Program-made: the position numbers and the translations under genes
Shown here: one piece after another, positions 24,801 through 38,700 of the stretch
How the letters are laid out: each line of letters begins with the position of its first letter
How positions within the stretch are numbered: position 1 is the first letter of the stretch
The notes under the pieces: model-generated
Told to the model about the DNA's origin: nothing
Database searches by the model: none
The model's input: only the letters and a program-made list of their open reading frames with translations
From: Papilionanthe hookeriana x Papilionanthe teres
Taxonomy: Eukaryota > Streptophyta > Magnoliopsida > Asparagales > Orchidaceae
Assembly: GCA_022702705.1 (NCBI GenBank)
Contig: CM040423.1
Coordinates: forward strand, 41,570,070-41,634,069
Length of the DNA: 64,000 nt
Direction: 5' to 3'

Positions 24801-25621
24801 GCTGCACGAGCACATGCAAAGTGCATCATTACCCCATATTCAAGACGCGATGTTGCATTGGCTTTAGGTGCATTGGAACACCATCTTTGAGGTTAGCATG
24901 TTGTTCGGGATAATGCATCGCTTAGTATGCTGCTTCGTGGCTCCGCTATGTCAGTTGTTTCTTTACATTGTGCTTCATCGTAAGGAGTGAGTAGCGACCG
25001 ATGGAGATCGACGGCGATGGACGAGTGTGGTCGATAGTGTTTGGTGGAGTTTGATAGCTGTAGGAGTAGAATACAACTTTATTTCCTTCCTCAAGCTTCA
25101 GTCTTCTTAGGCTTCAAACTCTCTCCCTCCCTCAAGAGAGAGATGTGACTCTATTTATAGAGTTCCAGTTGCAATTAATGAAGGAATTTAAACCACGTTG
25201 ATCATACAAACTGAAGAGATTCCTTCAATTTTACACATTTGATGGACATTTGAGTGCCTTAATGATGTTGGAATTGAGCAATCTTGGGTTTGTTGAATTT
25301 TTCTTGTCAAGACACACGTTTTGACTATAAGCTTGCCAAATTTGACACCTATTTGATATTTCAAATGTGCCTAGAAAGCTTTCAAAAGCAGTTTAATAGC
25401 TTGATCTGAGTTTGATTTGATTCAGATTGGATCAATTTCAGTATCATTTCGTCCTTCTTGTCAAGCCAATCAGTTTGACTATAATTTTGCTAAAATCAGA
25501 GCTTTGGATGACTTTTAATTGAAGTTTGAATTCTCCTTGCTCAAAAAATTACCTTTAGATCTATGGCATGCTTCGATATTTATGCTTGATGTTGGAAATT
25601 TTATGACGACTTATCACCCAT

Positions 25622-26330
25622 GTAATTAGAATTTTATTGGAAAAGTAAGAGAGAATGATCATACTAGTAGGGAGCTAGCACATTACAAAAGGGAGTAGGA
25701 AAATCATTCATACAAAGTGAAAATAAGAAACCTATCAAGTTTGCATCTATTGGGATTCATATATAAAAAGATCCTTTAGAAGCAAGATCGAAGAAATCAG
25801 CGTGGATTAAGTAGTCTTTAAATTCCTTTAACTTATTATGAGTGAGCATATTTACCACCAACTTTTTTGTTGTAGAAACATCAACAATTAAATCCCCCAT
25901 CAAGTGCTATAACTTATAAACTTGGTTAGGAAAACAAGCGATAAAGCACCAAAATACCTCCCATTCAAATAATCGATAAAAAAGGGAAGCGCTGAGGTAA
26001 GCAAGTAGACCGTATGCGGTCTACTTCTCTATGGAGATAGGGACAAAATCCAATTTAGCACTGTTCCACTTGACCCATATTCTGCTCGGGCTTGCAAGAG
26101 AAAAAATATGACATTTCTTCTTAAAGGGAAAAAGGTTATGAGATAAAATAAAGTTGGTGATAGAGAGATTTGGAGGTGTTTTGGGTATAAGAATGCAAAG
26201 TATATTGAGACCCATTGAAGTGATGAGCTCATTGCAATAACAAACTCTAACTAATATGAGAAAAGCACATTTGTTCCAAGAAGTTATGGATGGGAGAGTT
26301 GTCATGATTTTGTTGCTTTAGGAAGGGTGA
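25622..26330 (-). pseudogene. L1-type LINE ORF2, endonuclease part (decayed)
   Basis: On the minus strand this gives fragments of an APE-type endonuclease: PSRIWVKWNSAKLDFVPISI near 26095-26035, then a GD.IVDVSTTKKL segment near 25890-25850, KLKEFKDYLIHADFFDLASKGSFYI near 25830-25760 (the usual F...L...L.DL...G..YTW), and DHSLL near 25650. The catalytic GDFN appears as GDLI. Together with the reverse transcriptase at 20491-22555 it makes one LINE split by the Y insertion. Confidence 0.6.
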
Positions 26331-27840
26331 AAATATTTTAGGATTTTTGTATATTTGGTTAAACTTTGGTGTTGGAGTTCTGAGAGGTAGAGCAAGGAAG
26401 GGAAGAGTGCAAGCTACTGGATAAAACCTAATTGTGAGGAAAGGTAGAGTTTTTAGAGGAGTTAAGATTAAGAATGTATTGGAGGTGGGAGGAGGGTCAA
26501 TATAGGTAAGGTTCTCATTATTAGAGATTATTGACAGTGGAAAGTTGGGGGAAGGAGAGGGGAAGTGGGTTGGTGTCGGGGGAAATAGAAGTAACAGGTG
26601 AGTGTTATCTCTTCTTATAGTAGAAGGAGGGTCTCTTGGGTATCGAGGTTCTTGAATTTTGCAAATAATCTAGTTATTATACTTCAAATATAGTGTCTGA
26701 GGGGTTTATGGGGCAAAAGGGGGCCTCACAAAAAAAGGAGTTGTAACAAGTGCAAGATAGGGTTACTAGTGATATAGAATTTTGGGGGAGGGGGGGGGGG
26801 GAGGGTGTGGAGTTCTTTGACATTGAGGTTTAGGTTAATGAGATAAGGGAGTGGAGAGCCATTTTGAACTTGAAAACAAACCCTAGAAAAAGTTTGGTGA
26901 GAATTGTTAATTGTTAGAGGGTTAACAACTAATAGGAGCTTCGGTAAAGAACTTACAAAAGTAGTCTTGTGCAATTATCTTATTTTGATGAATTGTCGAG
27001 GAATAAGATGGATCTTTGATTATCCTCTGGTTTATGATGAACTGCTCCATGCAAAATCTGGCAGGCTCATTGAAGAATAGCGCGGGCTTGAATCTTGAGA
27101 GTAGCAAGTAACACTTGACAAATAAGCATCAGATGCACGATGAATGTGCATGATGGTTTGATAGTGGTCGACATGCTCTTAGGGGTTAGTTATCCCCTTA
27201 CTAGAATCAATGTTTAGGAGCTTAAAACTCAATGAGATGGAGTGTTAGAGGACTTCCTTGACAAAGGGAGAGTACTTTTATAAGTTACAATGAGCTAGGA
27301 AGTGATCCTTATCTCTTAGATGGAACTCTTTTCAAAAACCATACATTGTAGCTTATCATGAATGAGTGGGTGGTGCCATGTGAGCTGCACTAGATAAATG
27401 AGTGGAACTTGTATTATTGAGAAGGTCAGTGTCCTAGTCTGGCAGAGGAAGGGTTCCATCATGGGAAGGGTTCCTGGTACGAGTATTTTCATGCGGGTAA
27501 TTTTTATTTTTTACTGACCTAGTGATAAATACGTTCCATCTGGTTGTGAGGGCATCTGTTGCCAAGCCTAATGTAGAGTTGGAGGATCTTATCCTATGAC
27601 TCCTCTAGCCTGATCACTCAATCCTCTAGAGAAAGAATTCAGGAACCTTCATCTGTAGGGTAATGTCTCCTAAAGTGAAATGATGTAGAGGAATTATGTT
27701 AGTGGCTCCATGAATGTCCCCTGGAATGATGGGTGTTGGAGCAGGACATTCAATTGTTGTGAGTATTGCGTCTGGTGGACATTCAATAGATCTTGCAAGT
27801 ACTTTAACGATGGTATTGTCTTTCCCACAAATGGTGTCAA
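26331..27840 (-). pseudogene. L1-type LINE ORF1 region (decayed)
   Basis: ORF1 proteins bind LINE RNA. On the minus strand 26970-26730 gives VVNPLTINNSHQTFSRVCFQ followed by VQNGSPLPYLI, matching the plant LINE ORF1 pattern (GKPL.+D..T....SFARV.VEV...LP). This is followed by a proline run encoded by a long G/C tract (26784-26801 on plus). The N-terminal part up to about 27840 is inferred from position; no clean frame is left. It is upstream of the endonuclease, as expected for this LINE. Confidence 0.5.
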
Positions 27841-28945
27841 ACTAATGGGTGTTAAAGAATTCACAACAATAGAGGAATGAGTTATCATCTTTGCATTGCA
27901 CGAGAATCTATCACACACTTAGGTAATAAAAATGATAGGAAGAATCACCAAACTTTTTTACGTGAAAATCCACAAAAGTGAAAAAACTACAGGGCCTAGC
28001 CTAATTGAAATTATCCACTATGAGTTGGTGAGTACTTATGTAGATCCTTATCCCACATGCAGGAAAAGATTACACAATTTTTCAAGTTACAACGATCGTG
28101 CACAAAAGAGTTAGTTACCCCACAGTACGGAGTGATCGCAGTGGGGAGTAGTTGTTGGAGCTTCAGTGCACTGTCTTCAAGATCGATACGACATCCAGGA
28201 TGATGCACTACTCCGTAGGATGCTTTGTGACCCTACGACATCTGTTTTTACCTCTGACTCTCCAACACAAGTCTTATCCTTGTACAAGGCTTTGATATAA
28301 TAAGTTGATGACAAACAATGGTGGCTCGTAGGTGGTGGTCGACGGTGGTTCGCAGCTACAAGATTGGGAGGTATTTGCCTGATTTTCAAATTTGAAGTGA
28401 TGTTGGACTTCAACTCATTTTCCAAGCTTCAATCTTCTTCTGTCTCAAGGTCTAGGTTCCCCCTTAAAAGAGGGGTAGAGCTCTATTTAGAGTACGGGAG
28501 AGACCTCTATATAAATGAAGAAGGAATTCAAACCACTTTATGGGACAAGCCAAAAAGATTCTCACGATCAGACGGTGTTCGATGAACAATGAGTGTCTTA
28601 ATGAAGTCAAAATTAAGTAATTTTGAGTTTGTTGAATTCTTCTCGTTGAGATGTTCGATTTGATTATAAGTTTATCATATTTGGAATTTGTTTGATCTTC
28701 TAGTTATGCAAACAATCTAAAATGTTTAACTGCTTGATTTGAGTTTGTTTTGACTTAAATTAGACTAATTTTAGTACAGTTGGGTTCTTCCCGTTGAGTC
28801 GATCAGTTTGATTATAAATTTTATTTAGGATGATTTTTAATTAAGTTTGAATATTTCTTGTTAAAAAAGTTGACTCTAGATTAATATCATGCCTTGAAAT
28901 ATCAGATGATAGAAATTTGTTGATGGCGTATCGACCCTAACATGA
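27841..28945 (+). repeat. family Y LTR-like repeat, copy 3
   Basis: Carries the Y blocks: GCATTGCACGAGAATCTA near 27892, GGCCTAGCCTAATTGAAATT with CCACTATGA near 27991-28022, TATA-like CTCTATATAAATGAAG near 28504, GTCTTAATGAAGTCAAAATT near 28593 and GATTATAAGTTTATC near 28662. It ends near ATGGCGTATCG (28927-28937), aligned with the end of copy 2. The minisatellite is reduced to GGTGG-rich text near 28320-28360. Left edge uncertain. Confidence 0.6.
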
Positions 28946-29797
28946 CAAAATAGTTTAAAAAATTTAGAAAATAGAAAAAGACTAAAAAACTATTTAGGAG
29001 ACATGGCAAACTCTCAAGAGAAAAAGGATCATACCCTAAACCCAAACACCTCTCAAACCATTAAAGCATAGGGCCAAAGGTGAAGGCTATATTTATGAGG
29101 TGATTTGGATAGACATAAAGAGCTAATAAAGTTCAGTCATTCCTAGTAATATAATTGAAATCATTGAGTTGAGGACATTAAACTAAATGTTTATTGAGAA
29201 ACAACCTAATTTTTGATGTGTGTGCTATGCTTGTTTGATTGCATGACCTTCGAGATGATTGCCAATTCTTGGTTTCTGATGAGGACGGCTGGCGATTACA
29301 AGGACATTGATTCTTTCCTCGGGCTAGATCTACTGAGAGGTAGGTTGATGCCTCCGCTTGGATGTCTGATGGTGGTGATCTTGTATACTTGTTTGTTTTG
29401 CTTTAGTACGATGAGTTTGGATTCAAGCCATTCAATCGTCTTCATGACTTGATCGATTTTAATCTCCCTTGGATTGGCTCAAACGACTTCATCTGATCGG
29501 ATAAATGGGCATTCTGGCGTTCTGTTAGTGAGTCTTCTTTTATTATACTTTTATATTTTAAAAAATATTATATTTTCTCAAGATTCGTGACTTTGCATTT
29601 GTGATTGTGCATGTCCACCGTGGAGAAGTGTACGTTTTATAACCCTAATCGCCGTGAAGCGGAGCTAAAGCCTTATTCGCCTTGGCTCTCAGTCTTGCAT
29701 GACTCGGATTGTATCAGATCCGACCAAGTAGGGCCGCGAGAGTAGAAGTGGTCAGCCTCTCCGGAACTTTCTGCGAAGCAAATTTGACTTCGAAGAG
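28946..29797 (+). promoter_or_regulatory. upstream region of the rhomboid gene
   Basis: From about 29580 the base composition shifts to GC-rich, continuous with exon 1, and likely holds promoter and 5' leader. A telo-box-like AACCCTAA lies at 29641-29648, a motif common upstream of nuclear genes for organelle and ribosomal proteins. There is no sharp TATA box in the 100 bases before the start; a TTTTATAA word sits at 29635. The frame at 29213-29452 has no family match. Promoter status is inference from position. Confidence 0.4.
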
Positions 29798-32700
29798 ATG
29801 CAGCGGTTTCTCGATCTTAATAAGCTGCTGCTCCGCCGATCGGCGGTTGTTATTGAGAGTGGAGGCTCCTCGTACGACGCTCTTCTTAGGCCTTCGTTGC
29901 GGTCACTGGAGTCTGTTCCCTCTTCTCACGTTTTGCGGGAATCATTTCAGCAGCGGTCGGCTCGGAGCACTAATTTTTCTTCTGGATTTTGCAATTTGTT
30001 TTTCGTGAGGCAGATTTTTGGAGGAAGAACATATGTAACGACTGCTGGCTTGTGTTCACGCAGTTATTGGTAATGCAATATCATTTTTTCCCCTATCCAT
30101 TCGATTTTTAGACGACAGACTAAACTTACAAATAAAAAACATGCATCATACACAAGGGGCTATTTGGTTGCAGGATTTAAGTTGGATTTAGCTTAAGTTT
30201 TATCAAACAGATTTTTTTTTTCCCATTAAAATTTTCAGTTTTGTTACGTTGCCCCGGATTTAAAGTAAAGATGTTTCATATTCATGGGTAAATAGATTTC
30301 CATACCGCAGATAATTCCGGGTGGTACTTATTGTGACGAATCTTCCTGATTGACTTGAATGGACCGTACTATATTGTTTTAAGCTTACACTTCCACCTTT
30401 GAAACATTCCTTGATAATGCGATGTTCCTCCCTTAAATGGTATGGTAGATTCATGTGAATTTCAACTTACCAACGATTTAAATTTCGGGCAGAACCGAGC
30501 TGTTCAACAGATTCAACCGTGAACCAGTCTTCCAGTTGGGTTGGTCCACTAATAAAACTGCCATAGCATCGAACTGAGCAAAACCGGATAGAATCGACAG
30601 CTAAACTATAAATTGAGGAAGTGATCACGATTTCATTGAACCTGTTGGTTCTTTTAGTTATGAACATATAATGTCATTATTTTTTGTATTAAGCTGTTAA
30701 AATTTAATTTAAAATTAAATAATACCCCAATTGCATGCCCAATTTGCCTCTTGCACTTATCGATTTCAATCATAATTATAAGATATAATTTGAAAGTAAT
30801 ACCAGAATTAGAAGATGTTCAAATTAAAGTTATATAAGATATTTTTTACCACAATATAATTCAGATTTTGTTTTTAATCTTTCCACATATTTACATAATG
30901 ATTACACCATTTAAATAATATTTAAATAATTTTCATGTTTATTACGTCATACATTTCAACTCCCGGTTCAACATCGATTCAATATTTAAAACTTGAACTC
31001 TTTCTTTGTCCCGTTTAATGACCGGTTCAGTTTTCAAAACTTGCTTAAAACTACTAGTGTTGCTCAGAGTGTCTTTTTGTTGCTATTTAAGGTGACACTT
31101 CAATTTTGATTAACCTGTCCATTATCATTATTAAACTATGTTGAAGCTTGCTTAAAATTAAAAACTGTTAGATTAGTATAATGCTATCAAATTTTAATCA
31201 AGGTGAGTTGTATACCTATTGAATTTACTTCAAAATAAATATAATTCAATCTTTTTTAGTAGTGATTAATCTCAAAATAATTAAATGAATGTAAAATTTA
31301 AACTGATTAAATTTCGATCAAAGTATCTTGATATAAATTGCGTTCTTTAAAATTGCTTGATATCATGAGATAGTTGTTCCTCAAGTTGAAACTATATTCT
31401 TTAAAATTGCAATTTGTATGATACGGCTACATTGTTCGCATAAATGAGTGGTGATGATGAGAAATAGTTGATTCTAGTTGCTCTTTCCTTTTTTAGTAGC
31501 TCTCTATTTTATGTTTACTTTTGTTAAGAAAGGCAGAGGTAGACCTAGGAAGACTTGAGCTTGTTGTATAAAATTGATCTTAATTTATTAGAACTAAATG
31601 TAAATATAACACTAAATAGGACGCAATGGAGAAAAAGGATTCATGTAGCCGACCTCATGTAGTGGGACAAAGGCTTTGCTGTTGTTGTTATAGCTATCTG
31701 CTCAAGCTTTCATGTTACCAGGCCATTGAAGCTCTATAACTTCATCTCTCCCTTCCAATCTAGTAATTTTTCTTCACAATATATCTTGCCTTATGAATCC
31801 TTAGGCAGGCTCTTTTTCTTATAGTACGAACTCAACCATGATCTCTGCATTTTTTGCTGAAAGACAATCCCATTCCACCTTAAACTGAGTTTCTTTTGTC
31901 TAACATAAATAATGTTATCTCCAATCAATTCACACCTAAAATCACCCCACATGTTGTTCGCATATTATTAAAGTATATTGTGCTAATGGGATTGAAGGAT
32001 TTTTGGATTGATCACATGTCCATCTAAACTTATTTCTGGCGCTAACAGCTCGCTAACTCCTAATAGCAGTAGTATTATGTGACTTTTCATTGATCAAAAT
32101 CTTGTAGTTATCCTTTATTCGATTATTCCAGTTCCTCCACTACTCCGTGCTTTTCCTTGAATCTTGCACTAACATTTTGCTTACTATCTAACATTGATTG
32201 TAGTCTTCGAGTTACTCTCCTATTATTCAATTAGACGATGAACTTTATTATATTTCCATGAAAGATCCGGCAATTAACCATTATCTTTTCTTGTTCAAAG
32301 TCAAAATAAATTATATTATTGCTTCCAACTTTCTTGTTGATCCCCCAAAGACATATACATATTAAACGTTCTACTGGCAAGTTATCGAGCTTTCAAGACA
32401 ACTTTAATAAGTAAACTCTAGGTAATAAGTCTAAATGATCTTTACACACTTCTATGTGATGAATACTTAAATTTGGCCTAAGAGGTTGCTCGTGATCTAC
32501 AGGTGATGCAAATAGTTGATTCCCCCAGTGCTCGTACTATTGCTAGAGGGAGAGGATGCAATCACCCATTCCATATTGAGCCATTGAGAGGACGGACATC
32601 GATTTATCTAAATCCAAATGGGTAGTATTTAATTCAAATAGAGACGGAAAACCTCCTGGACTACCCCTTATATGTTAAATTTGTAGATAATTTGGACACT

Positions 32701-35700
32701 CTGTCGTTAAATGCCAATATTTGACAATATCTCAATCATAAATTTCTGTTAAACACTCAAATCTTTTTCTCTGACATTGCAGCTCTGTCTATTGATTGGT
32801 ATCTTGATACTGATTCGACTTCACACCTTACCTTCGATTTAAATTAAATTACTAAACCCGAAGAGTCTCATGGCACAAATAGGTCATTCTAGGCAATGTT
32901 CAATCTCTTCTTATAAGCAACACTAGCAATGGAATTCTTCTCAAATTGTACCACACAAGTTCCTACAATCTACTTTCAATTCATCGATGCGCCGTCAATT
33001 ACCCTTGCACTGTTGCGTTCTCTTCCAATGATTATCAATTTATGGACGTACATACCACTTGTCTTTTCCTCGAGGAAGCATGTCTTGAGTGTTTTTATTT
33101 TGATTTTCACCCTCCAACAACCTCCAACTCTTTAGTTGCCTTTTCCATCATGCCAGTTCAAGCGATTGGGCTTATGTTAATGAGTCCTTGACCACTCCTA
33201 CAATGTTCTATTTATCTTATAAAATAAGCAAGAATATTTGTATCTCTGTTGTTTTCAAATTTTCTACCTTATGCCATTTAGCAAAAAGCCTACGTTTTTC
33301 CAAGTTTTATGTCGCATATTTCTTGAACTATTGAAATATTACATTTCTTTCACTGACTACTCATTTTTTCAATTTTTTTTGGTATTTCTATTGAAAACTA
33401 AATTAGATACAACATATAGATTAATCAAGTCTTAAGTTATGTTTGAAATTCAATTCAATACCAATTTTAAAATTTTCTTGTATGATGGAGATTAAGAATA
33501 TATAAAGTTCCATCTTCAAAAACTCATCATTCATTGGAGCATATTCATCAATACACCTGCACCAATACTTCCGCTCAAAAGGGGATTGTCAAACATAAAC
33601 ATCGACATCTTATTAAATTGTGAGCACCCTCATGCTTGATGCTAACCTCGCTCACAGTTGAGATCATTCTCACGGTGACATGTCTTATAAACCGGCTTCC
33701 TCACCATTCTCCAAAAATTTCTTTCCCTATTAACTTCTATATGGAAAACCGACATCAAATGATCATCTCAAAGGTTTTGGCTGCCAATGTTCCCTTGTCA
33801 ATTTGCCGTCTTCAGTGGATATGCCACAACTTGGAATGGATATCAATACAATGATCCCGCCGCTAGCAAGCTCTACAGCTCTTGCCAATCTTCTCTAATG
33901 AAAATATACTTTTTTCTATCAAAAGCTTTACATTCAACTAATCAGACTATAGCCCCATCGCCCATCTCCCATCTCCCTTGAATAGTTCCAGCAACTACTA
34001 GTCCTTAATCCATCGACATCTCTTCTACCTCTTTGAACACCTTACATGACCAAACTCCACGTCTCCTGAACACAACTCATCCATTATTCTCATGCAATAC
34101 ACTCACCACGCCTCCACCTCACAATATGAACCTAATTGCTTACCAACCCCTATATGTACTGGTCATCCAATGCAGAATAGAATGAAAATAGACGATCACA
34201 AACCAAAACAACTTTCCAACTCCTCTCATTCATTACAAACCAATGACCTGACCTTCTCTTTTAGAGATGTGAAATGAAGAAGGGCGTTGTCTCAAGGATT
34301 TAAGTATTGCAAACTTAAGTACACGGACTCTTATTTTACCATCTTCAAATCAAAATATTTTAGGTTGCAAGCGGATTTTTAAATTGAAATATATTTTTGA
34401 TGGTGCAGTGGCACACTACAAAGCACATCTTGGTTCCTAAGGCTACAAACAAGAACTTGGCTTGGACTTTACTAAAATTTTCAGCCAGAGTGCTAAAATG
34501 CCAATTATTTGGATCTCATTGCTAGTGCTATTACCCACAGTTGGCCAATTATCAAACTCAATGTTTCTAATACATATCTCATTGCAGCCTAAATGACACT
34601 GTCTGCATGTCTCATTCACAAGGGTTCAATGACTCTCAACACTTAAATCACGTGTTCTTTCTAAAGCAAGCAATCTATGGTCTCAAACTGGCAGTTCTGG
34701 CATTGGCCTACTACCCTTTATATGAATTTTCACATCAAAAACTTGGGTATTCTATCAGCTATGACTTATATCTAAGCAATCCACAAGAAATTTTACGTCA
34801 TTCAGATATGTAAAATAGCAAGGCAAAATGAACTCTCAGCTCCGCCAATTGTTGGTGACTAAGCAGTGGACCTGTAAATTTCACATTTCTGCATTTTATT
34901 GGTATTTCATTGGTTCATTACAATATATCACAATCATGACACTAGACATCACCAATGCTTATAATCTAGTCTGGCAACATACGTATAGACCTCTTGTATC
35001 ACCGTTTCATATCCAGACTGGCAACATATGTATAGACCTTTTAGCACTCACTTCCAACTTAAATGGCCACTTTGATACATCCAACGTAAAAATCACTTTG
35101 GCTTATTTATATATCATGGATCACTAAAGGTTCCAGCATATAAAGATTATGATTAGGCTTGTGACTCGTAGATCGTAAATTTACCATCGGATGCTGTGAT
35201 ATTATTATTATTATTATTTTATTTTTATTTATTTATTATTTTATTTTTTTTTTGTGGCTTGATTTGGTTACAACATCTTCAATAGGATTTCAACATCCCC
35301 TGGCCATCCACTACACTATTGTATTGTGACAATACATCAGCTATATCTCTTATTAATAACTGGATATTTCATGGATGAACCAAACATATTGAATTTGATT
35401 CACTTCATGTGTGATTGCATCACATCTCAATACATCACAATTCATTATATCGCAACGCAAGATCATCTGTTTGGTATCTTCATTAAGTTTCTATCTGTTT
35501 CTCGCTTTACTCAACATGAAGTTGACAATCCTCATGGCATCATCACCTAGATGGTGTTTGATAATAGTATAAAGTAGAAATACTTAGTGCTGCCAAATCC
35601 GGCATTTCAGTAATCTTATCTTTGTATTGTTAACAAAAGGTCTATTTTAGTCATTGGTTTTTAACTCTGTTATTGTAATTATATAAGTGCCTCATGTATG

Positions 35701-38700
35701 TATATATACAACCCTATGGACAGTGAAACATGAGGAGAAATGGATTCACTCTTTCTTTCTTTACATCTCTCTAATTTTCACTTCCTTCAGCTCTTTGTTT
35801 AAGCTTTTACCAATTTACTCGCAAGAGAAAGATCTACTTACCCATGGAACTTGACTATGGAACCCATTAATTCTTCAAAGTTAGTCGACCTTTTATTCAG
35901 AATAAACTCGCTAGTTGAATTGACCAAGTAATGTCATAAAGGACTTGCCAATAGAATTCGTCCCATTGAACTGCTTCGAATGTGAGATTCTATGGGAGTC
36001 ATTAAGTACTTAGATAACTATCAACCAACAAGACTCATTCATTAACACCATACATTTAGTTTGTAGGATAATCTAGTACTTAGATACCAATATTTTCCAA
36101 AACTACTTGAAATTCAAAAGAACTAATCTATTTGACAAGTCCGCAGAAAAAGTTATGAACTTGAAGAGATGCAATTCTTAGTTTCAAGAGAATTATGAAT
36201 GGCTCTTTTTCAAATGGATGAATTTGTTTGAGGGATCTATTCAGGTCAAGTAAGCATCCATATGTTGTAGAATGAAAAAAAAGGAGTTATTTTTTGTGTG
36301 GGACTAATTTGACTGTGACACAACATCAAGCAAAGAAAGAACGAATATATATCGGCCTGAAAAAGAAGAACATCATTTTTAACTTTAGGATAAAATAACA
36401 TCCCACTAAAAAGGTATAACATCAAGAAAGAAGGAAGAATAAATATCTGTAAGGCCATCAACATGAATATCAATATAAGATGTCCAACTTCTATAACATT
36501 GATATCATTGGTGACTGGGTCTTGAATTATCTGGGAAATTTTTTGGGGCATTGCTCTCGAAATCTGTCTATGAATAAAGTTGATACTTCATCATCTCTCT
36601 GCATTTAGTTGATTGAAGCGGACAGTTTGGTTCTAATGTTACGTTTTGCTGCTTTAGTTGTCACAACTAAATGCTTCTTTTATTATGCAGGAGAAATGTA
36701 CCTACATCAGATGAAGTAGTTCTTGGTTTAATTGGAACTAATGTTGCTGTATATTTCTTATGGCAATTTGCTGATTTATCATTTATGAAGAAACATTTTG
36801 TGGTAAGGGCCTAGCTGAAAGCACTATGAACGGGTTTTTTTTATTTTTTATTTATTTTGTTTATTTAATTCAGTTTCCACTGTGCTAAGTTGAATACTGG
36901 CTGGCTAGGATTCTCACATCAGCATTTACTTTGGGCAGATTTCATTGGAAAACCTTAGGAGGGGAAATCTCCACACTATGCTGACCAGTGCATTCAGTCA
37001 TTCAGAGCTTGGCCATCTTGTGACAAACATGGTCGGGCTCTTCTTTTTTGGTACAAATGTAAGATACGTAAAAAATCTTGGGCTTTCATATTTTGACTTC
37101 TTTTTTCGTGATCACAGTTACTTATGGCTTAACAAGAGTAAAAGAGAAAGAGCAGGAACTTTTTACTTGTTACATTACTTGTTAGATATGTTATCCTTCT
37201 CTTTCCATGACCATAAATTTAAAGCCAGACTTTTGAAAGTGGTTTTCTTATATGGAAATTCTATTGCACTTGTAGACTGCCGAGGCTTGTAGTTAAAGTC
37301 ATGTTATAACTAGTAAGCAAGCCATGATACCTTTGGGGGAAAATTTAAAATTCTCCGAAAACGATCATGATCTTGTTAAAAAAGGTCATAATAACACTTT
37401 CCTAGCACTTAGAAGTACTGAAATCTGTTGTATTTGAGCTCATGATATTTTATGCTATAATGATTGTTGGTGCTTACCTATATTCTGTATTTTTTAGGAA
37501 TAGGCTTTTTCTCCTTGGTGATATTTTATTCTGCTTCGAAGATTCTGAAGTGTCTCCAGTATAATGAAGTAATTTTTATCAATAATTTCCAGATTTCTAG
37601 ACTTATTGGACCCGCATTCCTGCTTAAATTGTACGTTGCGGGGGCACTTGGTGGATCTGTATTTTTCTTACTGCACAGGACATATTTAGAGGTATCTGGA
37701 AACGCTGCTGAATCGGCAGAAAATGTTCCACCACTGATTGATTTTTTTTTCCTTACTGAGCATTTTTGCCAGAATCACCTTAAGTTTATAAGAAATTTAG
37801 ATGTGTATTTCTTGGAAATTTCAGAGTGCACAGCCCTTTTATCGGAGAGCTCATGCACTGGTACGTGTATCTTTGGTCCAATCATTTTATTTTTGACAAT
37901 TGATTTCTTCCATTAGATAAGTTCAAAATGAAAATTTACTAATCAGCTGGTCCTCTAAGATTGATTTTGCTGTGCAGGGTGCAAGTGCCGCTGTTAATGC
38001 AATTATTCTTCTTGACGTGTTTCTCTTTCCAAAAAATATATACTATGTAAACCTTGTAATACCAGTGCCTGCAATTTTAATGGTAAGCTGAATTTGAATT
38101 AGCTATTCTAATCTGCTTGAAGGTGGCAATAATTGAATTCTCTCCCATGCTTTATCATTGCAGGGAGCATTCATCATTGGGAGTGATTTGTGGAGGATTA
38201 ACAAGGTATAAAATCTTTCAACTTTCTTTTCATATTTGAGTTTGTGTTGCTTGTGTGAACTTGCAAACTTTTTTTATCATTATGATTAACAGCCTAATTT
38301 TATCTACTGATGTAGTTAGCTTCGGAATTTCCTTAGAATTTATGCTGATAAAACTGCATTGGAATTAGTTGTTGTTTATTTAAACTAGTTTGAAATGCTG
38401 ATGATTTCTTTATCGATGAACGCCACCTCAAATTTTCAGCCTCAATGATATGGATAGATCCTAAGGCATGGGAAAGCTCAAACTTAAGTATGAAGCATTC
38501 ATCTTCCACAATCTTAGTAAAATGTTTGGGTAAATATCGGTTTTGTGTTTTAGCTCATCTATCTTGTTGGTACACTTTTTCAAAAAAATTTTATTTCCGT
38601 CCCTTGTGTTTTTCTATTTTTCAATTGAGGTTAAATGTTGATCTTTAATTTGATATATTTTTACCAATTATATTACATTTCTTTTTTTTGTTAATTTAGC

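Larger units (their letters stand above)
22561..25616 (+). mobile_element. family Y LTR, copy 2, inserted in the LINE
   Basis: Starts TGATGCGTGATA and ends GACTTATCA, flanked by ACCAT (22556-22560) and CCCAT (25617-25621), a plausible 5-bp target duplication with one difference. It splits the LINE between its endonuclease and reverse transcriptase. It contains the family Y blocks (CCTAGCACAATTG near 24235, minisatellite 24470-24800, TATA CTCTATTTATAGAG near 25150, CTTAATGATGTTGGAATT near 25258). Without the later insertion at 22687-24234 it is about 1.5 kb, with the TG..CA ends of an LTR. Confidence 0.65.
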
